A DNA stretch of 64,000 nucleotides from Salinivibrio sp. ES.052 (GCF_900141775.1 NZ_FSRI01000003.1:614121-678120); one strand, 5' to 3'; positions 53,570-62,961 are shown, counted from the first letter of the stretch. Notes: generated by a model not told the origin, from the sequence alone. Made by a program: numbers and translations.

Positions 53570-54721
53570 TCATGATGCGTATGCATGGAATGGTAAAACG
53601 TTGGTAGTCGCCACTCTGGGCAGCTGGTACCAACTGGGAATAGAAAGGGGTTTTACTTCAATAACTTCTGAGCGCTTCAATGTTGGGCACATGCGGCTAA
53701 CATCAAATTGTTGTCCAATGTCGATACCTATGGCTTTCAACCTAGATTTATGCTCATAAAACTGAGAGCGCTTAAGCGTAGAGCGAAGATCTACGCCTTG
53801 TTGCCATAAAACTGCATATGACTGCGTAGCGTTAGCTGCTTGGCGGCTCTTAACCACACCCGATGATATGAGTTGGTCAGCAATAGATAAGTGAGTATCG
53901 TGCGTGGCATGTAGTGTCTTCATAGCGTTCTCGATATCTTGTAAGTGTTCGTGAAAGTCTGCTTCTGTAACTAACCCGTAGAACTGCAAGTTGTGGCGCT
54001 TTAAAAGTTTTTGTCTAAGGCTGTGCTCTTCTCGTACGACGCCCTGCTCTGCACAGTAATCAATTAGCTGGTCTATATAATTCAGTTGAGTCTCTGTAAC
54101 ACCGTATTTTTTACGCTTATCTCGACGCAAATGTTCTTTTAGTTCAAAGCTCTTACAGTAAAGCTTGGTCATCATCCACTCTGACGCCTCTCCCCAATTA
54201 CACGTCATGCCATTAGGGTAAAGCTTGGGCTCTCGACCTCTACCAATCTGAATAGACGACATGCCCCGAATGAAGGAAGCCTCTTTCCTTGCACCCACCA
54301 TGTGATTACGTGTCCAATCAATGAGCGTAATCTCAGCGCCATTACCGATAAGGCCTGAACGCTTGCCATCCTGTGACTGACGATGCTTAAGCTTGGTGTT
54401 CTTGGTAAATGGTGGTAGCCCATACTGCGCCAATACATGGTTATAAATGGCGACACAATCATCTAGTTGAGTAAGTCCAAATAGATTATCCATGCGTTGC
54501 CAACGTGACGGGTTCCCCTCCACACGGACTCGGTTGCCGTTACAACGAATCGTTAGCTTAGTGCTGTAAGAGCCTTCTAAAACCTTCTGATTAACACTGG
54601 GAGGTAAATGCTCGCCCGTCTCCATATCAACACGTTCAATCACATGCGTACCGACAAGAGGCAAGCCCCCCTCTGGGTAATCTTGTTGCATGAACAGTTG
54701 ATCAATAAAAAAACCAAGCAA
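53570..54721 (-). CDS. Filamentous phage replication initiator, RstA/gene II-like (copy 1)
   Basis: About 383 residues. The N-terminal FFIDQLFMQQDYPEGGLPLVG, YSTKLTIRCNGNRVRVEGNPSRW and RMDNLFGLTQLDDCVAIYNHVLAQYGLPPFTK are strongly like RstA/gene II-type replication proteins of vibrio filamentous phages, which nick the plus strand for rolling-circle replication. The start is uncertain: TTG 54781 (no ribosome site), TTG 54721 (weak AGG) and ATG 54691 are possible; family alignment needs FIDQL to be included, so 54721 is used. It runs leftward from the divergent xre promoter. Confidence 0.85.
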   Translation of the reverse strand: MLGFFIDQLFMQQDYPEGGLPLVGTHVIERVDMETGEHLPPSVNQKVLEGSYSTKLTIRCNGNRVRVEGNPSRWQRMDNLFGLTQLDDCVAIYNHVLAQYGLPPFTKNTKLKHRQSQDGKRSGLIGNGAEITLIDWTRNHMVGARKEASFIRGMSSIQIGRGREPKLYPNGMTCNWGEASEWMMTKLYCKSFELKEHLRRDKRKKYGVTETQLNYIDQLIDYCAEQGVVREEHSLRQKLLKRHNLQFYGLVTEADFHEHLQDIENAMKTLHATHDTHLSIADQLISSGVVKSRQAANATQSYAVLWQQGVDLRSTLKRSQFYEHKSRLKAIGIDIGQQFDVSRMCPTLKRSEVIEVKPLSIPSWYQLPRVATTNVLPFHAYAS

Positions 54722-54809
54722 ACCTAAAAACCTGTCAAGTACATTTTTATGTAGGCTAATATAAACTAGTATGTATATCAATGACTGAGTGCATAAAAGT
54801 AGGGTTAGA

Positions 54810-55241
54810 ATGAAAGAAATATATACTTATGGAAGATATGACATGCTCAAAGATGTACTTAAGGAGGCCCGTAGCCGTGCAGGGCTAAAACAAAGCGAAA
54901 TAGCAAAAAAAATGGGGATTACCCCGCAAACCTACCTAAAGTGGGAAAATGGAAAAACCGAGCCCAAAGCAAGCCAAGTGCACGAGTTAGCTAAGATATT
55001 GAATATAAGTGAAAGAGAAATCTGTAGCGGAAAGGCCATTAAACGAAGCAAAACGCCTATGGAGTTCTTATACAAAGCAAGTCATGCCATGAATAAAGTA
55101 AACGACACAATACTCATGATAACGCTGTGGGACTATATAGATGATGAGGAAGAGTTCATCAATAAACTCTGGGAGGCCGTTGATACTAAGAGACATTATC
55201 TCGGGGAAGCAGAGGGTCAGAGTCCGGATGTCCGGACTTAG
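54810..55241 (+). CDS. Xre-family repressor, RstR-like (copy 1)
   Basis: About 143 residues. Helix-turn-helix DVLKEARSRAGLKQSEIAKKMGITPQTYLKWENGKTEPKASQVHELAKIL at about 14-65; the C-terminal half is helical and acidic (WDYIDDEEEFINKLWEAV). Divergent from rep, like RstR, which represses rstA and gives immunity. ATG 54810 has AGGG five bases upstream; ATG 54843 (GGAAG before it) is nearly as good, and a GTG at 54789 is weaker. The stop codon is inside an inverted repeat. Confidence 0.85.
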   Translation: MKEIYTYGRYDMLKDVLKEARSRAGLKQSEIAKKMGITPQTYLKWENGKTEPKASQVHELAKILNISEREICSGKAIKRSKTPMEFLYKASHAMNKVNDTILMITLWDYIDDEEEFINKLWEAVDTKRHYLGEAEGQSPDVRT

Positions 55242-55512
55242 TTCGGGTGTAACAGGAACCCGAACCTATAGCACAGCTCCCGCGGGCGGCGCTTCGCTTC
55301 CTCCGCCCCCGTGATCTGCTTTGCCCATCTCTAATGAAAGGTAGTGGTCAGGTAGGAGTAAAAGCCCTAACGCCGGCACTAGCTGAAAGCTCGCTATGGA
55401 CTCGCATAGGGTGAGAGCGCACAAAACTCAACGTCAGAGTAAATTGAACGTACGCTATGGCCTCGCAGGATGGTGAGGGCACGTGCGTTTTTTAGTGTAT
55501 GTGTTGGTCTCG

Positions 55513-55544
55513 GGCGGTTAGCTGTTGTACCGCTGCTAACCGCC
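55513..55544. other. Stem-loop, candidate plus-strand origin or packaging hairpin (copy 1)
   Basis: Perfect 10-bp stem GGCGGTTAGC / GCTAACCGCC with a 12-nt loop in the gene-free segment 55242-55789. Other hairpins there: GTCCGGA/TCCGGAC at the xre stop and GTTCGGGT/ACCCGAAC just after it. Filamentous phage origins and packaging signals are hairpins of this kind. A 73-codon frame at 55499-55720 overlaps this segment and is not accepted. Confidence 0.55.
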
Positions 55545-55579
55545 GTTGTGCGCCCTTATATCACTTGCAAGCAAGTGAT

Positions 55580-55607
55580 GGGGGGACGGGGAGATGGGGA
55601 GATGGGG
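55580..55607 (+). other. G-tract with four runs of four or more G (copy 1)
   Basis: GGGGGG, GGGG, GGGG and GGGG separated by AC, AGAT and AGAT: a textbook G-quadruplex pattern, next to ATCACTTGC/GCAAGTGAT (inverted repeat 55560-55579). fd gene V protein is known to bind a G-rich leader, so a link to the ssb product is possible. Confidence 0.7.
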
Positions 55608-55635
55608 AGATAGGAATTATCGGGGTATGTCACCA

Positions 55636-55663
55636 AATGCGCATTATGAGGTTTATATTACGG
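55636..55663 (+). other. Second dif-like arm, candidate attP2 (copy 1)
   Basis: XerC-arm-like AATGCGCATTA (one mismatch to dif), centre TGAGGT, XerD-arm-like TTATATTACGG (7 of 11). It lies in opposite orientation to the junction site, 98 bases before it. This is the pair geometry of CTXphi attP1/attP2. Repeated at 59285-59312 and 62934-62961. Confidence 0.65.
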
Positions 55664-55761
55664 GCTAGTCTCTTGTCAGACGATTCTCGTAAACTCGCCC
55701 ACGTCTTCCGGCGTTCCTAGTCGTCCAGTGCTTCGCAATGGTACTGACCGAAAACCCTCAA

Positions 55762-55789
55762 CATAATCCTAACTTACATAATGCGCACT
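55762..55789 (-). other. Junction dif-like site between copies 1 and 2
   Basis: The XerC arm AGTGCGCATTA is perfect; centre TGTAAG (dif has TGTATG); the XerD arm TTAGGATTATG is degenerate. This is what a XerC-catalysed integration leaves. Same sites at 59411-59438 and 63060-63087. Confidence 0.8.
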
Positions 55790-55795
55790 TGGATG

Positions 55796-56035
55796 TCAGA
55801 GGTTTGATGACAAATCAAATGATGCTACCAAAGACTCCCATTGGCTCTTGGTCAATTCTTCTGATGGCTCCATCATGTCATCCTTGTAGCGCGCATCAAC
55901 AACAGTGACAAGATATGATTCATTATCCAGTTCTAAACGTTCTTCAACGTACAATGAAATGTCACAATCTTCTTGTTGTGATGTCCACGTGGTGCCAACT
56001 ACGGGCTCACACGATACCTGATTGGTTTGTCTCAT
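55796..56035 (-). CDS. Small acidic protein of the satellite phage (copy 2)
   Basis: Same product as the gene at 52147-52386. Confidence 0.62.
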   Translation of the reverse strand: MRQTNQVSCEPVVGTTWTSQQEDCDISLYVEERLELDNESYLVTVVDARYKDDMMEPSEELTKSQWESLVASFDLSSNL

Positions 56036-56216
56036 AAATTCTCCCATCACTATAAGTCGTTGGATAGACTTTCAAGCCTAAGCAACTTGGGCATTGTTCT
56101 TCGTGCAAATATACACGTCCTCGGTACATGTATTCGCAATAATTTATGCCTACCTTACCGCAAACCGGACATATGTCCGGCCGCGTATATCGATAGGCGC
56201 TATGACCATTACACAT
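56007..56216 (-). CDS. Zinc-ribbon protein of the satellite phage (copy 2)
   Basis: Same product as the gene at 52358-52567, with both CxxC knuckles. Confidence 0.7.
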   Translation of the reverse strand: MCNGHSAYRYTRPDICPVCGKVGINYCEYMYRGRVYLHEEQCPSCLGLKVYPTTYSDGRIYETNQSGIV

Positions 56217-56865
56217 GATCGTGGCGAAACTTCTTCGCTAGCAGTGTTAATGTGAGCGCTTGTGCATCAACCTTAAAATGGCGTGCAACTTGTTCCAGCA
56301 ATTCATCTAAATGCATGGCCATCATCGGTGCACTTGGTCCAAGCTTGTCATAAAAAATGATAACGCAATCTTCCACCGCATCTTTGGAAAGCGGCGAGTC
56401 TCTATCAAGCAAAGAAACACGCTTGACCATATCGTAACAAGTTAATGCCCTGGGCAGTGGCGGATTATATTTATCGACAGGTTTATATTTAACGCCATTT
56501 TCTCTCGCTATGTACTGCACTCGGCGGAAAGGTATGTTTAACTTTTTAGCAAGCGCACTCCCGCCAAAAAGAGGATAATTATCAATGATATAATTAGCTA
56601 TCTTCTGACATGTACTCCCCATTGAAACCACACCCAGCTTACGCGCCATACTCAAAACTGACTGATGTGTACGCCCTAGCTCTTTAGCAATCTCTTTGCG
56701 TGTTTTACCCTGAGCAGCCAAACGGCAAAGCTCAACCTTCTCAGATAAAGACCAATAATGAGGCGGCTTATCTTCTGAATGGTGAACTTTATTGGGCCTT
56801 AATAAGTCTGCAAAGGAATGGCTTATTGACTGAGTTGTTGGTTGTGATAACTTCATGTCTTCCAT
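56209..56865 (-). CDS. Two-HTH DNA-binding protein of the satellite phage (copy 2)
   Basis: Same product as the gene at 52560-53216, full length. Confidence 0.73.
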   Translation of the reverse strand: MEDMKLSQPTTQSISHSFADLLRPNKVHHSEDKPPHYWSLSEKVELCRLAAQGKTRKEIAKELGRTHQSVLSMARKLGVVSMGSTCQKIANYIIDNYPLFGGSALAKKLNIPFRRVQYIARENGVKYKPVDKYNPPLPRALTCYDMVKRVSLLDRDSPLSKDAVEDCVIIFYDKLGPSAPMMAMHLDELLEQVARHFKVDAQALTLTLLAKKFRHDHV

Positions 56866-56934
56866 AGTGATGCTCTCAATGTAATCATGATGGTAAGCGC
56901 AGTGGGTATCCCACTACCCGCTGCGCACTCTTTG

Positions 56935-57210
56935 TTAAGCAACAATCGGCTCTATAAGCATGCCAAAACGTTTTAACTCCAAACCACCAAACTTATTAAC
57001 AATAAAGCTAGAGTTGTGAACGGTATAAAGTCCTGCTGCATAATGTGGCTGCCCTTCTTCAATCTGTAACTTCATCTCTACCGGAAACTTGCCGCCCAAG
57101 TGCGCGTAAGCAATCTGCTCTCGTATCTCTCTGACTGGACGATCGTCTTTAGCTGGAATATTGCGCGTTAGAATGCGTTCATCTTCTTCAAAGATCTCAA
57201 TTTTTAACAT
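56935..57210 (-). CDS. Gene V-like ssDNA-binding protein (copy 2)
   Basis: Same product as the gene at 53286-53561. Confidence 0.83.
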   Translation of the reverse strand: MLKIEIFEEDERILTRNIPAKDDRPVREIREQIAYAHLGGKFPVEMKLQIEEGQPHYAAGLYTVHNSSFIVNKFGGLELKRFGMLIEPIVA

Positions 57211-57218
57211 GGTGTTCC

Positions 57219-58370
57219 TCATGATGCGTATGCATGGAATGGTAAAACGTTGGTAGTCGCCACTCTGGGCAGCTGGTACCAACTGGGAATAGAAAGGGGT
57301 TTTACTTCAATAACTTCTGAGCGCTTCAATGTTGGGCACATGCGGCTAACATCAAATTGTTGTCCAATGTCGATACCTATGGCTTTCAACCTAGATTTAT
57401 GCTCATAAAACTGAGAGCGCTTAAGCGTAGAGCGAAGATCTACGCCTTGTTGCCATAAAACTGCATATGACTGCGTAGCGTTAGCTGCTTGGCGGCTCTT
57501 AACCACACCCGATGATATGAGTTGGTCAGCAATAGATAAGTGAGTATCGTGCGTGGCATGTAGTGTCTTCATAGCGTTCTCGATATCTTGTAAGTGTTCG
57601 TGAAAGTCTGCTTCTGTAACTAACCCGTAGAACTGCAAGTTGTGGCGCTTTAAAAGTTTTTGTCTAAGGCTGTGCTCTTCTCGTACGACGCCCTGCTCTG
57701 CACAGTAATCAATTAGCTGGTCTATATAATTCAGTTGAGTCTCTGTAACACCGTATTTTTTACGCTTATCTCGACGCAAATGTTCTTTTAGTTCAAAGCT
57801 CTTACAGTAAAGCTTGGTCATCATCCACTCTGACGCCTCTCCCCAATTACACGTCATGCCATTAGGGTAAAGCTTGGGCTCTCGACCTCTACCAATCTGA
57901 ATAGACGACATGCCCCGAATGAAGGAAGCCTCTTTCCTTGCACCCACCATGTGATTACGTGTCCAATCAATGAGCGTAATCTCAGCGCCATTACCGATAA
58001 GGCCTGAACGCTTGCCATCCTGTGACTGACGATGCTTAAGCTTGGTGTTCTTGGTAAATGGTGGTAGCCCATACTGCGCCAATACATGGTTATAAATGGC
58101 GACACAATCATCTAGTTGAGTAAGTCCAAATAGATTATCCATGCGTTGCCAACGTGACGGGTTCCCCTCCACACGGACTCGGTTGCCGTTACAACGAATC
58201 GTTAGCTTAGTGCTGTAAGAGCCTTCTAAAACCTTCTGATTAACACTGGGAGGTAAATGCTCGCCCGTCTCCATATCAACACGTTCAATCACATGCGTAC
58301 CGACAAGAGGCAAGCCCCCCTCTGGGTAATCTTGTTGCATGAACAGTTGATCAATAAAAAAACCAAGCAA
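57219..58370 (-). CDS. Replication initiator, RstA/gene II-like (copy 2)
   Basis: Same product as the gene at 53570-54721, with the same start-codon uncertainty (TTG 58430, TTG 58370 or ATG 58340). Confidence 0.83.
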   Translation of the reverse strand: MLGFFIDQLFMQQDYPEGGLPLVGTHVIERVDMETGEHLPPSVNQKVLEGSYSTKLTIRCNGNRVRVEGNPSRWQRMDNLFGLTQLDDCVAIYNHVLAQYGLPPFTKNTKLKHRQSQDGKRSGLIGNGAEITLIDWTRNHMVGARKEASFIRGMSSIQIGRGREPKLYPNGMTCNWGEASEWMMTKLYCKSFELKEHLRRDKRKKYGVTETQLNYIDQLIDYCAEQGVVREEHSLRQKLLKRHNLQFYGLVTEADFHEHLQDIENAMKTLHATHDTHLSIADQLISSGVVKSRQAANATQSYAVLWQQGVDLRSTLKRSQFYEHKSRLKAIGIDIGQQFDVSRMCPTLKRSEVIEVKPLSIPSWYQLPRVATTNVLPFHAYAS

Positions 58371-58458
58371 ACCTAAAAACCTGTCAAGTACATTTTTATG
58401 TAGGCTAATATAAACTAGTATGTATATCAATGACTGAGTGCATAAAAGTAGGGTTAGA

Positions 58459-58890
58459 ATGAAAGAAATATATACTTATGGAAGATATGACATGCTCAAA
58501 GATGTACTTAAGGAGGCCCGTAGCCGTGCAGGGCTAAAACAAAGCGAAATAGCAAAAAAAATGGGGATTACCCCGCAAACCTACCTAAAGTGGGAAAATG
58601 GAAAAACCGAGCCCAAAGCAAGCCAAGTGCACGAGTTAGCTAAGATATTGAATATAAGTGAAAGAGAAATCTGTAGCGGAAAGGCCATTAAACGAAGCAA
58701 AACGCCTATGGAGTTCTTATACAAAGCAAGTCATGCCATGAATAAAGTAAACGACACAATACTCATGATAACGCTGTGGGACTATATAGATGATGAGGAA
58801 GAGTTCATCAATAAACTCTGGGAGGCCGTTGATACTAAGAGACATTATCTCGGGGAAGCAGAGGGTCAGAGTCCGGATGTCCGGACTTAG
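58459..58890 (+). CDS. Xre-family repressor, RstR-like (copy 2)
   Basis: Same product as the gene at 54810-55241. Confidence 0.83.
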   Translation: MKEIYTYGRYDMLKDVLKEARSRAGLKQSEIAKKMGITPQTYLKWENGKTEPKASQVHELAKILNISEREICSGKAIKRSKTPMEFLYKASHAMNKVNDTILMITLWDYIDDEEEFINKLWEAVDTKRHYLGEAEGQSPDVRT

Positions 58891-59284
58891 TTCGGGTGTA
58901 ACAGGAACCCGAACCTATAGCACAGCTCCCGCGGGCGGCGCTTCGCTTCCTCCGCCCCCGTGATCTGCTTTGCCCATCTCTAATGAAAGGTAGTGGTCAG
59001 GTAGGAGTAAAAGCCCTAACGCCGGCACTAGCTGAAAGCTCGCTATGGACTCGCATAGGGTGAGAGCGCACAAAACTCAACGTCAGAGTAAATTGAACGT
59101 ACGCTATGGCCTCGCAGGATGGTGAGGGCACGTGCGTTTTTTAGTGTATGTGTTGGTCTCGGGCGGTTAGCTGTTGTACCGCTGCTAACCGCCGTTGTGC
59201 GCCCTTATATCACTTGCAAGCAAGTGATGGGGGGACGGGGAGATGGGGAGATGGGGAGATAGGAATTATCGGGGTATGTCACCA

Positions 59285-59312
59285 AATGCGCATTATGAGG
59301 TTTATATTACGG
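59285..59312 (+). other. Second dif-like arm (copy 2)
   Basis: Copy of the site at 55636-55663. The G-tract of this unit is at 59229-59256 and its stem-loop at 59162-59193. Confidence 0.6.
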
Positions 59313-59410
59313 GCTAGTCTCTTGTCAGACGATTCTCGTAAACTCGCCCACGTCTTCCGGCGTTCCTAGTCGTCCAGTGCTTCGCAATGGTACTGACCGA
59401 AAACCCTCAA

Positions 59411-59438
59411 CATAATCCTAACTTACATAATGCGCACT
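59411..59438 (-). other. Junction dif-like site between copies 2 and 3
   Basis: Identical to the junction at 55762-55789. Confidence 0.8.
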
Positions 59439-59444
59439 TGGATG

Positions 59445-59684
59445 TCAGAGGTTTGATGACAAATCAAATGATGCTACCAAAGACTCCCATTGGCTCTTGG
59501 TCAATTCTTCTGATGGCTCCATCATGTCATCCTTGTAGCGCGCATCAACAACAGTGACAAGATATGATTCATTATCCAGTTCTAAACGTTCTTCAACGTA
59601 CAATGAAATGTCACAATCTTCTTGTTGTGATGTCCACGTGGTGCCAACTACGGGCTCACACGATACCTGATTGGTTTGTCTCAT
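59445..59684 (-). CDS. Small acidic protein of the satellite phage (copy 3)
   Basis: Same product as the gene at 52147-52386. Confidence 0.62.
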   Translation of the reverse strand: MRQTNQVSCEPVVGTTWTSQQEDCDISLYVEERLELDNESYLVTVVDARYKDDMMEPSEELTKSQWESLVASFDLSSNL

Positions 59685-59865
59685 AAATTCTCCCATCACT
59701 ATAAGTCGTTGGATAGACTTTCAAGCCTAAGCAACTTGGGCATTGTTCTTCGTGCAAATATACACGTCCTCGGTACATGTATTCGCAATAATTTATGCCT
59801 ACCTTACCGCAAACCGGACATATGTCCGGCCGCGTATATCGATAGGCGCTATGACCATTACACAT
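59656..59865 (-). CDS. Zinc-ribbon protein of the satellite phage (copy 3)
   Basis: Same product as the gene at 52358-52567. Confidence 0.7.
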   Translation of the reverse strand: MCNGHSAYRYTRPDICPVCGKVGINYCEYMYRGRVYLHEEQCPSCLGLKVYPTTYSDGRIYETNQSGIV

Positions 59866-60514
59866 GATCGTGGCGAAACTTCTTCGCTAGCAGTGTTAAT
59901 GTGAGCGCTTGTGCATCAACCTTAAAATGGCGTGCAACTTGTTCCAGCAATTCATCTAAATGCATGGCCATCATCGGTGCACTTGGTCCAAGCTTGTCAT
60001 AAAAAATGATAACGCAATCTTCCACCGCATCTTTGGAAAGCGGCGAGTCTCTATCAAGCAAAGAAACACGCTTGACCATATCGTAACAAGTTAATGCCCT
60101 GGGCAGTGGCGGATTATATTTATCGACAGGTTTATATTTAACGCCATTTTCTCTCGCTATGTACTGCACTCGGCGGAAAGGTATGTTTAACTTTTTAGCA
60201 AGCGCACTCCCGCCAAAAAGAGGATAATTATCAATGATATAATTAGCTATCTTCTGACATGTACTCCCCATTGAAACCACACCCAGCTTACGCGCCATAC
60301 TCAAAACTGACTGATGTGTACGCCCTAGCTCTTTAGCAATCTCTTTGCGTGTTTTACCCTGAGCAGCCAAACGGCAAAGCTCAACCTTCTCAGATAAAGA
60401 CCAATAATGAGGCGGCTTATCTTCTGAATGGTGAACTTTATTGGGCCTTAATAAGTCTGCAAAGGAATGGCTTATTGACTGAGTTGTTGGTTGTGATAAC
60501 TTCATGTCTTCCAT
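59858..60514 (-). CDS. Two-HTH DNA-binding protein of the satellite phage (copy 3)
   Basis: Same product as the gene at 52560-53216. Confidence 0.73.
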   Translation of the reverse strand: MEDMKLSQPTTQSISHSFADLLRPNKVHHSEDKPPHYWSLSEKVELCRLAAQGKTRKEIAKELGRTHQSVLSMARKLGVVSMGSTCQKIANYIIDNYPLFGGSALAKKLNIPFRRVQYIARENGVKYKPVDKYNPPLPRALTCYDMVKRVSLLDRDSPLSKDAVEDCVIIFYDKLGPSAPMMAMHLDELLEQVARHFKVDAQALTLTLLAKKFRHDHV

Positions 60515-60583
60515 AGTGATGCTCTCAATGTAATCATGATGGTAAGCGCAGTGGGTATCCCACTACCCGCTGCGCACTCTTTG

Positions 60584-60859
60584 TTAAGCAACAATCGGCT
60601 CTATAAGCATGCCAAAACGTTTTAACTCCAAACCACCAAACTTATTAACAATAAAGCTAGAGTTGTGAACGGTATAAAGTCCTGCTGCATAATGTGGCTG
60701 CCCTTCTTCAATCTGTAACTTCATCTCTACCGGAAACTTGCCGCCCAAGTGCGCGTAAGCAATCTGCTCTCGTATCTCTCTGACTGGACGATCGTCTTTA
60801 GCTGGAATATTGCGCGTTAGAATGCGTTCATCTTCTTCAAAGATCTCAATTTTTAACAT
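60584..60859 (-). CDS. Gene V-like ssDNA-binding protein (copy 3)
   Basis: Same product as the gene at 53286-53561. Confidence 0.83.
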   Translation of the reverse strand: MLKIEIFEEDERILTRNIPAKDDRPVREIREQIAYAHLGGKFPVEMKLQIEEGQPHYAAGLYTVHNSSFIVNKFGGLELKRFGMLIEPIVA

Positions 60860-60867
60860 GGTGTTCC

Positions 60868-62019
60868 TCATGATGCGTATGCATGGAATGGTAAAACGTT
60901 GGTAGTCGCCACTCTGGGCAGCTGGTACCAACTGGGAATAGAAAGGGGTTTTACTTCAATAACTTCTGAGCGCTTCAATGTTGGGCACATGCGGCTAACA
61001 TCAAATTGTTGTCCAATGTCGATACCTATGGCTTTCAACCTAGATTTATGCTCATAAAACTGAGAGCGCTTAAGCGTAGAGCGAAGATCTACGCCTTGTT
61101 GCCATAAAACTGCATATGACTGCGTAGCGTTAGCTGCTTGGCGGCTCTTAACCACACCCGATGATATGAGTTGGTCAGCAATAGATAAGTGAGTATCGTG
61201 CGTGGCATGTAGTGTCTTCATAGCGTTCTCGATATCTTGTAAGTGTTCGTGAAAGTCTGCTTCTGTAACTAACCCGTAGAACTGCAAGTTGTGGCGCTTT
61301 AAAAGTTTTTGTCTAAGGCTGTGCTCTTCTCGTACGACGCCCTGCTCTGCACAGTAATCAATTAGCTGGTCTATATAATTCAGTTGAGTCTCTGTAACAC
61401 CGTATTTTTTACGCTTATCTCGACGCAAATGTTCTTTTAGTTCAAAGCTCTTACAGTAAAGCTTGGTCATCATCCACTCTGACGCCTCTCCCCAATTACA
61501 CGTCATGCCATTAGGGTAAAGCTTGGGCTCTCGACCTCTACCAATCTGAATAGACGACATGCCCCGAATGAAGGAAGCCTCTTTCCTTGCACCCACCATG
61601 TGATTACGTGTCCAATCAATGAGCGTAATCTCAGCGCCATTACCGATAAGGCCTGAACGCTTGCCATCCTGTGACTGACGATGCTTAAGCTTGGTGTTCT
61701 TGGTAAATGGTGGTAGCCCATACTGCGCCAATACATGGTTATAAATGGCGACACAATCATCTAGTTGAGTAAGTCCAAATAGATTATCCATGCGTTGCCA
61801 ACGTGACGGGTTCCCCTCCACACGGACTCGGTTGCCGTTACAACGAATCGTTAGCTTAGTGCTGTAAGAGCCTTCTAAAACCTTCTGATTAACACTGGGA
61901 GGTAAATGCTCGCCCGTCTCCATATCAACACGTTCAATCACATGCGTACCGACAAGAGGCAAGCCCCCCTCTGGGTAATCTTGTTGCATGAACAGTTGAT
62001 CAATAAAAAAACCAAGCAA
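60868..62019 (-). CDS. Replication initiator, RstA/gene II-like (copy 3)
   Basis: Same product as the gene at 53570-54721, with the same start-codon uncertainty (TTG 62079, TTG 62019 or ATG 61989). Confidence 0.83.
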   Translation of the reverse strand: MLGFFIDQLFMQQDYPEGGLPLVGTHVIERVDMETGEHLPPSVNQKVLEGSYSTKLTIRCNGNRVRVEGNPSRWQRMDNLFGLTQLDDCVAIYNHVLAQYGLPPFTKNTKLKHRQSQDGKRSGLIGNGAEITLIDWTRNHMVGARKEASFIRGMSSIQIGRGREPKLYPNGMTCNWGEASEWMMTKLYCKSFELKEHLRRDKRKKYGVTETQLNYIDQLIDYCAEQGVVREEHSLRQKLLKRHNLQFYGLVTEADFHEHLQDIENAMKTLHATHDTHLSIADQLISSGVVKSRQAANATQSYAVLWQQGVDLRSTLKRSQFYEHKSRLKAIGIDIGQQFDVSRMCPTLKRSEVIEVKPLSIPSWYQLPRVATTNVLPFHAYAS

Positions 62020-62107
62020 ACCTAAAAACCTGTCAAGTACATTTTTATGTAGGCTAATATAAACTAGTATGTATATCAATGACTGAGTGCATAAAAGTAG
62101 GGTTAGA

Positions 62108-62539
62108 ATGAAAGAAATATATACTTATGGAAGATATGACATGCTCAAAGATGTACTTAAGGAGGCCCGTAGCCGTGCAGGGCTAAAACAAAGCGAAATA
62201 GCAAAAAAAATGGGGATTACCCCGCAAACCTACCTAAAGTGGGAAAATGGAAAAACCGAGCCCAAAGCAAGCCAAGTGCACGAGTTAGCTAAGATATTGA
62301 ATATAAGTGAAAGAGAAATCTGTAGCGGAAAGGCCATTAAACGAAGCAAAACGCCTATGGAGTTCTTATACAAAGCAAGTCATGCCATGAATAAAGTAAA
62401 CGACACAATACTCATGATAACGCTGTGGGACTATATAGATGATGAGGAAGAGTTCATCAATAAACTCTGGGAGGCCGTTGATACTAAGAGACATTATCTC
62501 GGGGAAGCAGAGGGTCAGAGTCCGGATGTCCGGACTTAG
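62108..62539 (+). CDS. Xre-family repressor, RstR-like (copy 3)
   Basis: Same product as the gene at 54810-55241. Confidence 0.83.
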   Translation: MKEIYTYGRYDMLKDVLKEARSRAGLKQSEIAKKMGITPQTYLKWENGKTEPKASQVHELAKILNISEREICSGKAIKRSKTPMEFLYKASHAMNKVNDTILMITLWDYIDDEEEFINKLWEAVDTKRHYLGEAEGQSPDVRT

Positions 62540-62933
62540 TTCGGGTGTAACAGGAACCCGAACCTATAGCACAGCTCCCGCGGGCGGCGCTTCGCTTCCT
62601 CCGCCCCCGTGATCTGCTTTGCCCATCTCTAATGAAAGGTAGTGGTCAGGTAGGAGTAAAAGCCCTAACGCCGGCACTAGCTGAAAGCTCGCTATGGACT
62701 CGCATAGGGTGAGAGCGCACAAAACTCAACGTCAGAGTAAATTGAACGTACGCTATGGCCTCGCAGGATGGTGAGGGCACGTGCGTTTTTTAGTGTATGT
62801 GTTGGTCTCGGGCGGTTAGCTGTTGTACCGCTGCTAACCGCCGTTGTGCGCCCTTATATCACTTGCAAGCAAGTGATGGGGGGACGGGGAGATGGGGAGA
62901 TGGGGAGATAGGAATTATCGGGGTATGTCACCA

Positions 62934-62961
62934 AATGCGCATTATGAGGTTTATATTACGG
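62934..62961 (+). other. Second dif-like arm (copy 3)
   Basis: Copy of the site at 55636-55663. The G-tract of this unit is at 62878-62905. Confidence 0.6.

Larger units (their letters stand above)
52141..55789. mobile_element. Satellite filamentous phage prophage, copy 1 (3649 bp)
   Basis: First complete unit of a tandem array, inserted at dif. It has rightward xre and leftward rep, ssb, a two-HTH gene, zinc ribbon and acidic gene, then a non-coding part (55242-55789) with hairpins, a G-tract and dif-like sites. Its size and content resemble RS1 of CTXphi: replication genes only, no coat, Zot or assembly genes. The unit repeats exactly every 3649 bases. Confidence 0.9.
55790..59438. mobile_element. 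Satellite filamentous phage prophage, copy 2
   Basis: Second complete unit, head-to-tail with copy 1. All encoded proteins are identical to copy 1 and no nucleotide difference was noticed. Confidence 0.9.

Noticed and set aside
55499..55720. A 73-codon plus-strand frame present in every phage unit
   Set aside because: It runs through the 10-bp stem-loop, the G tract and the second dif-like site and has atypical Arg/Cys-rich content; structure rather than coding explains the sequence.
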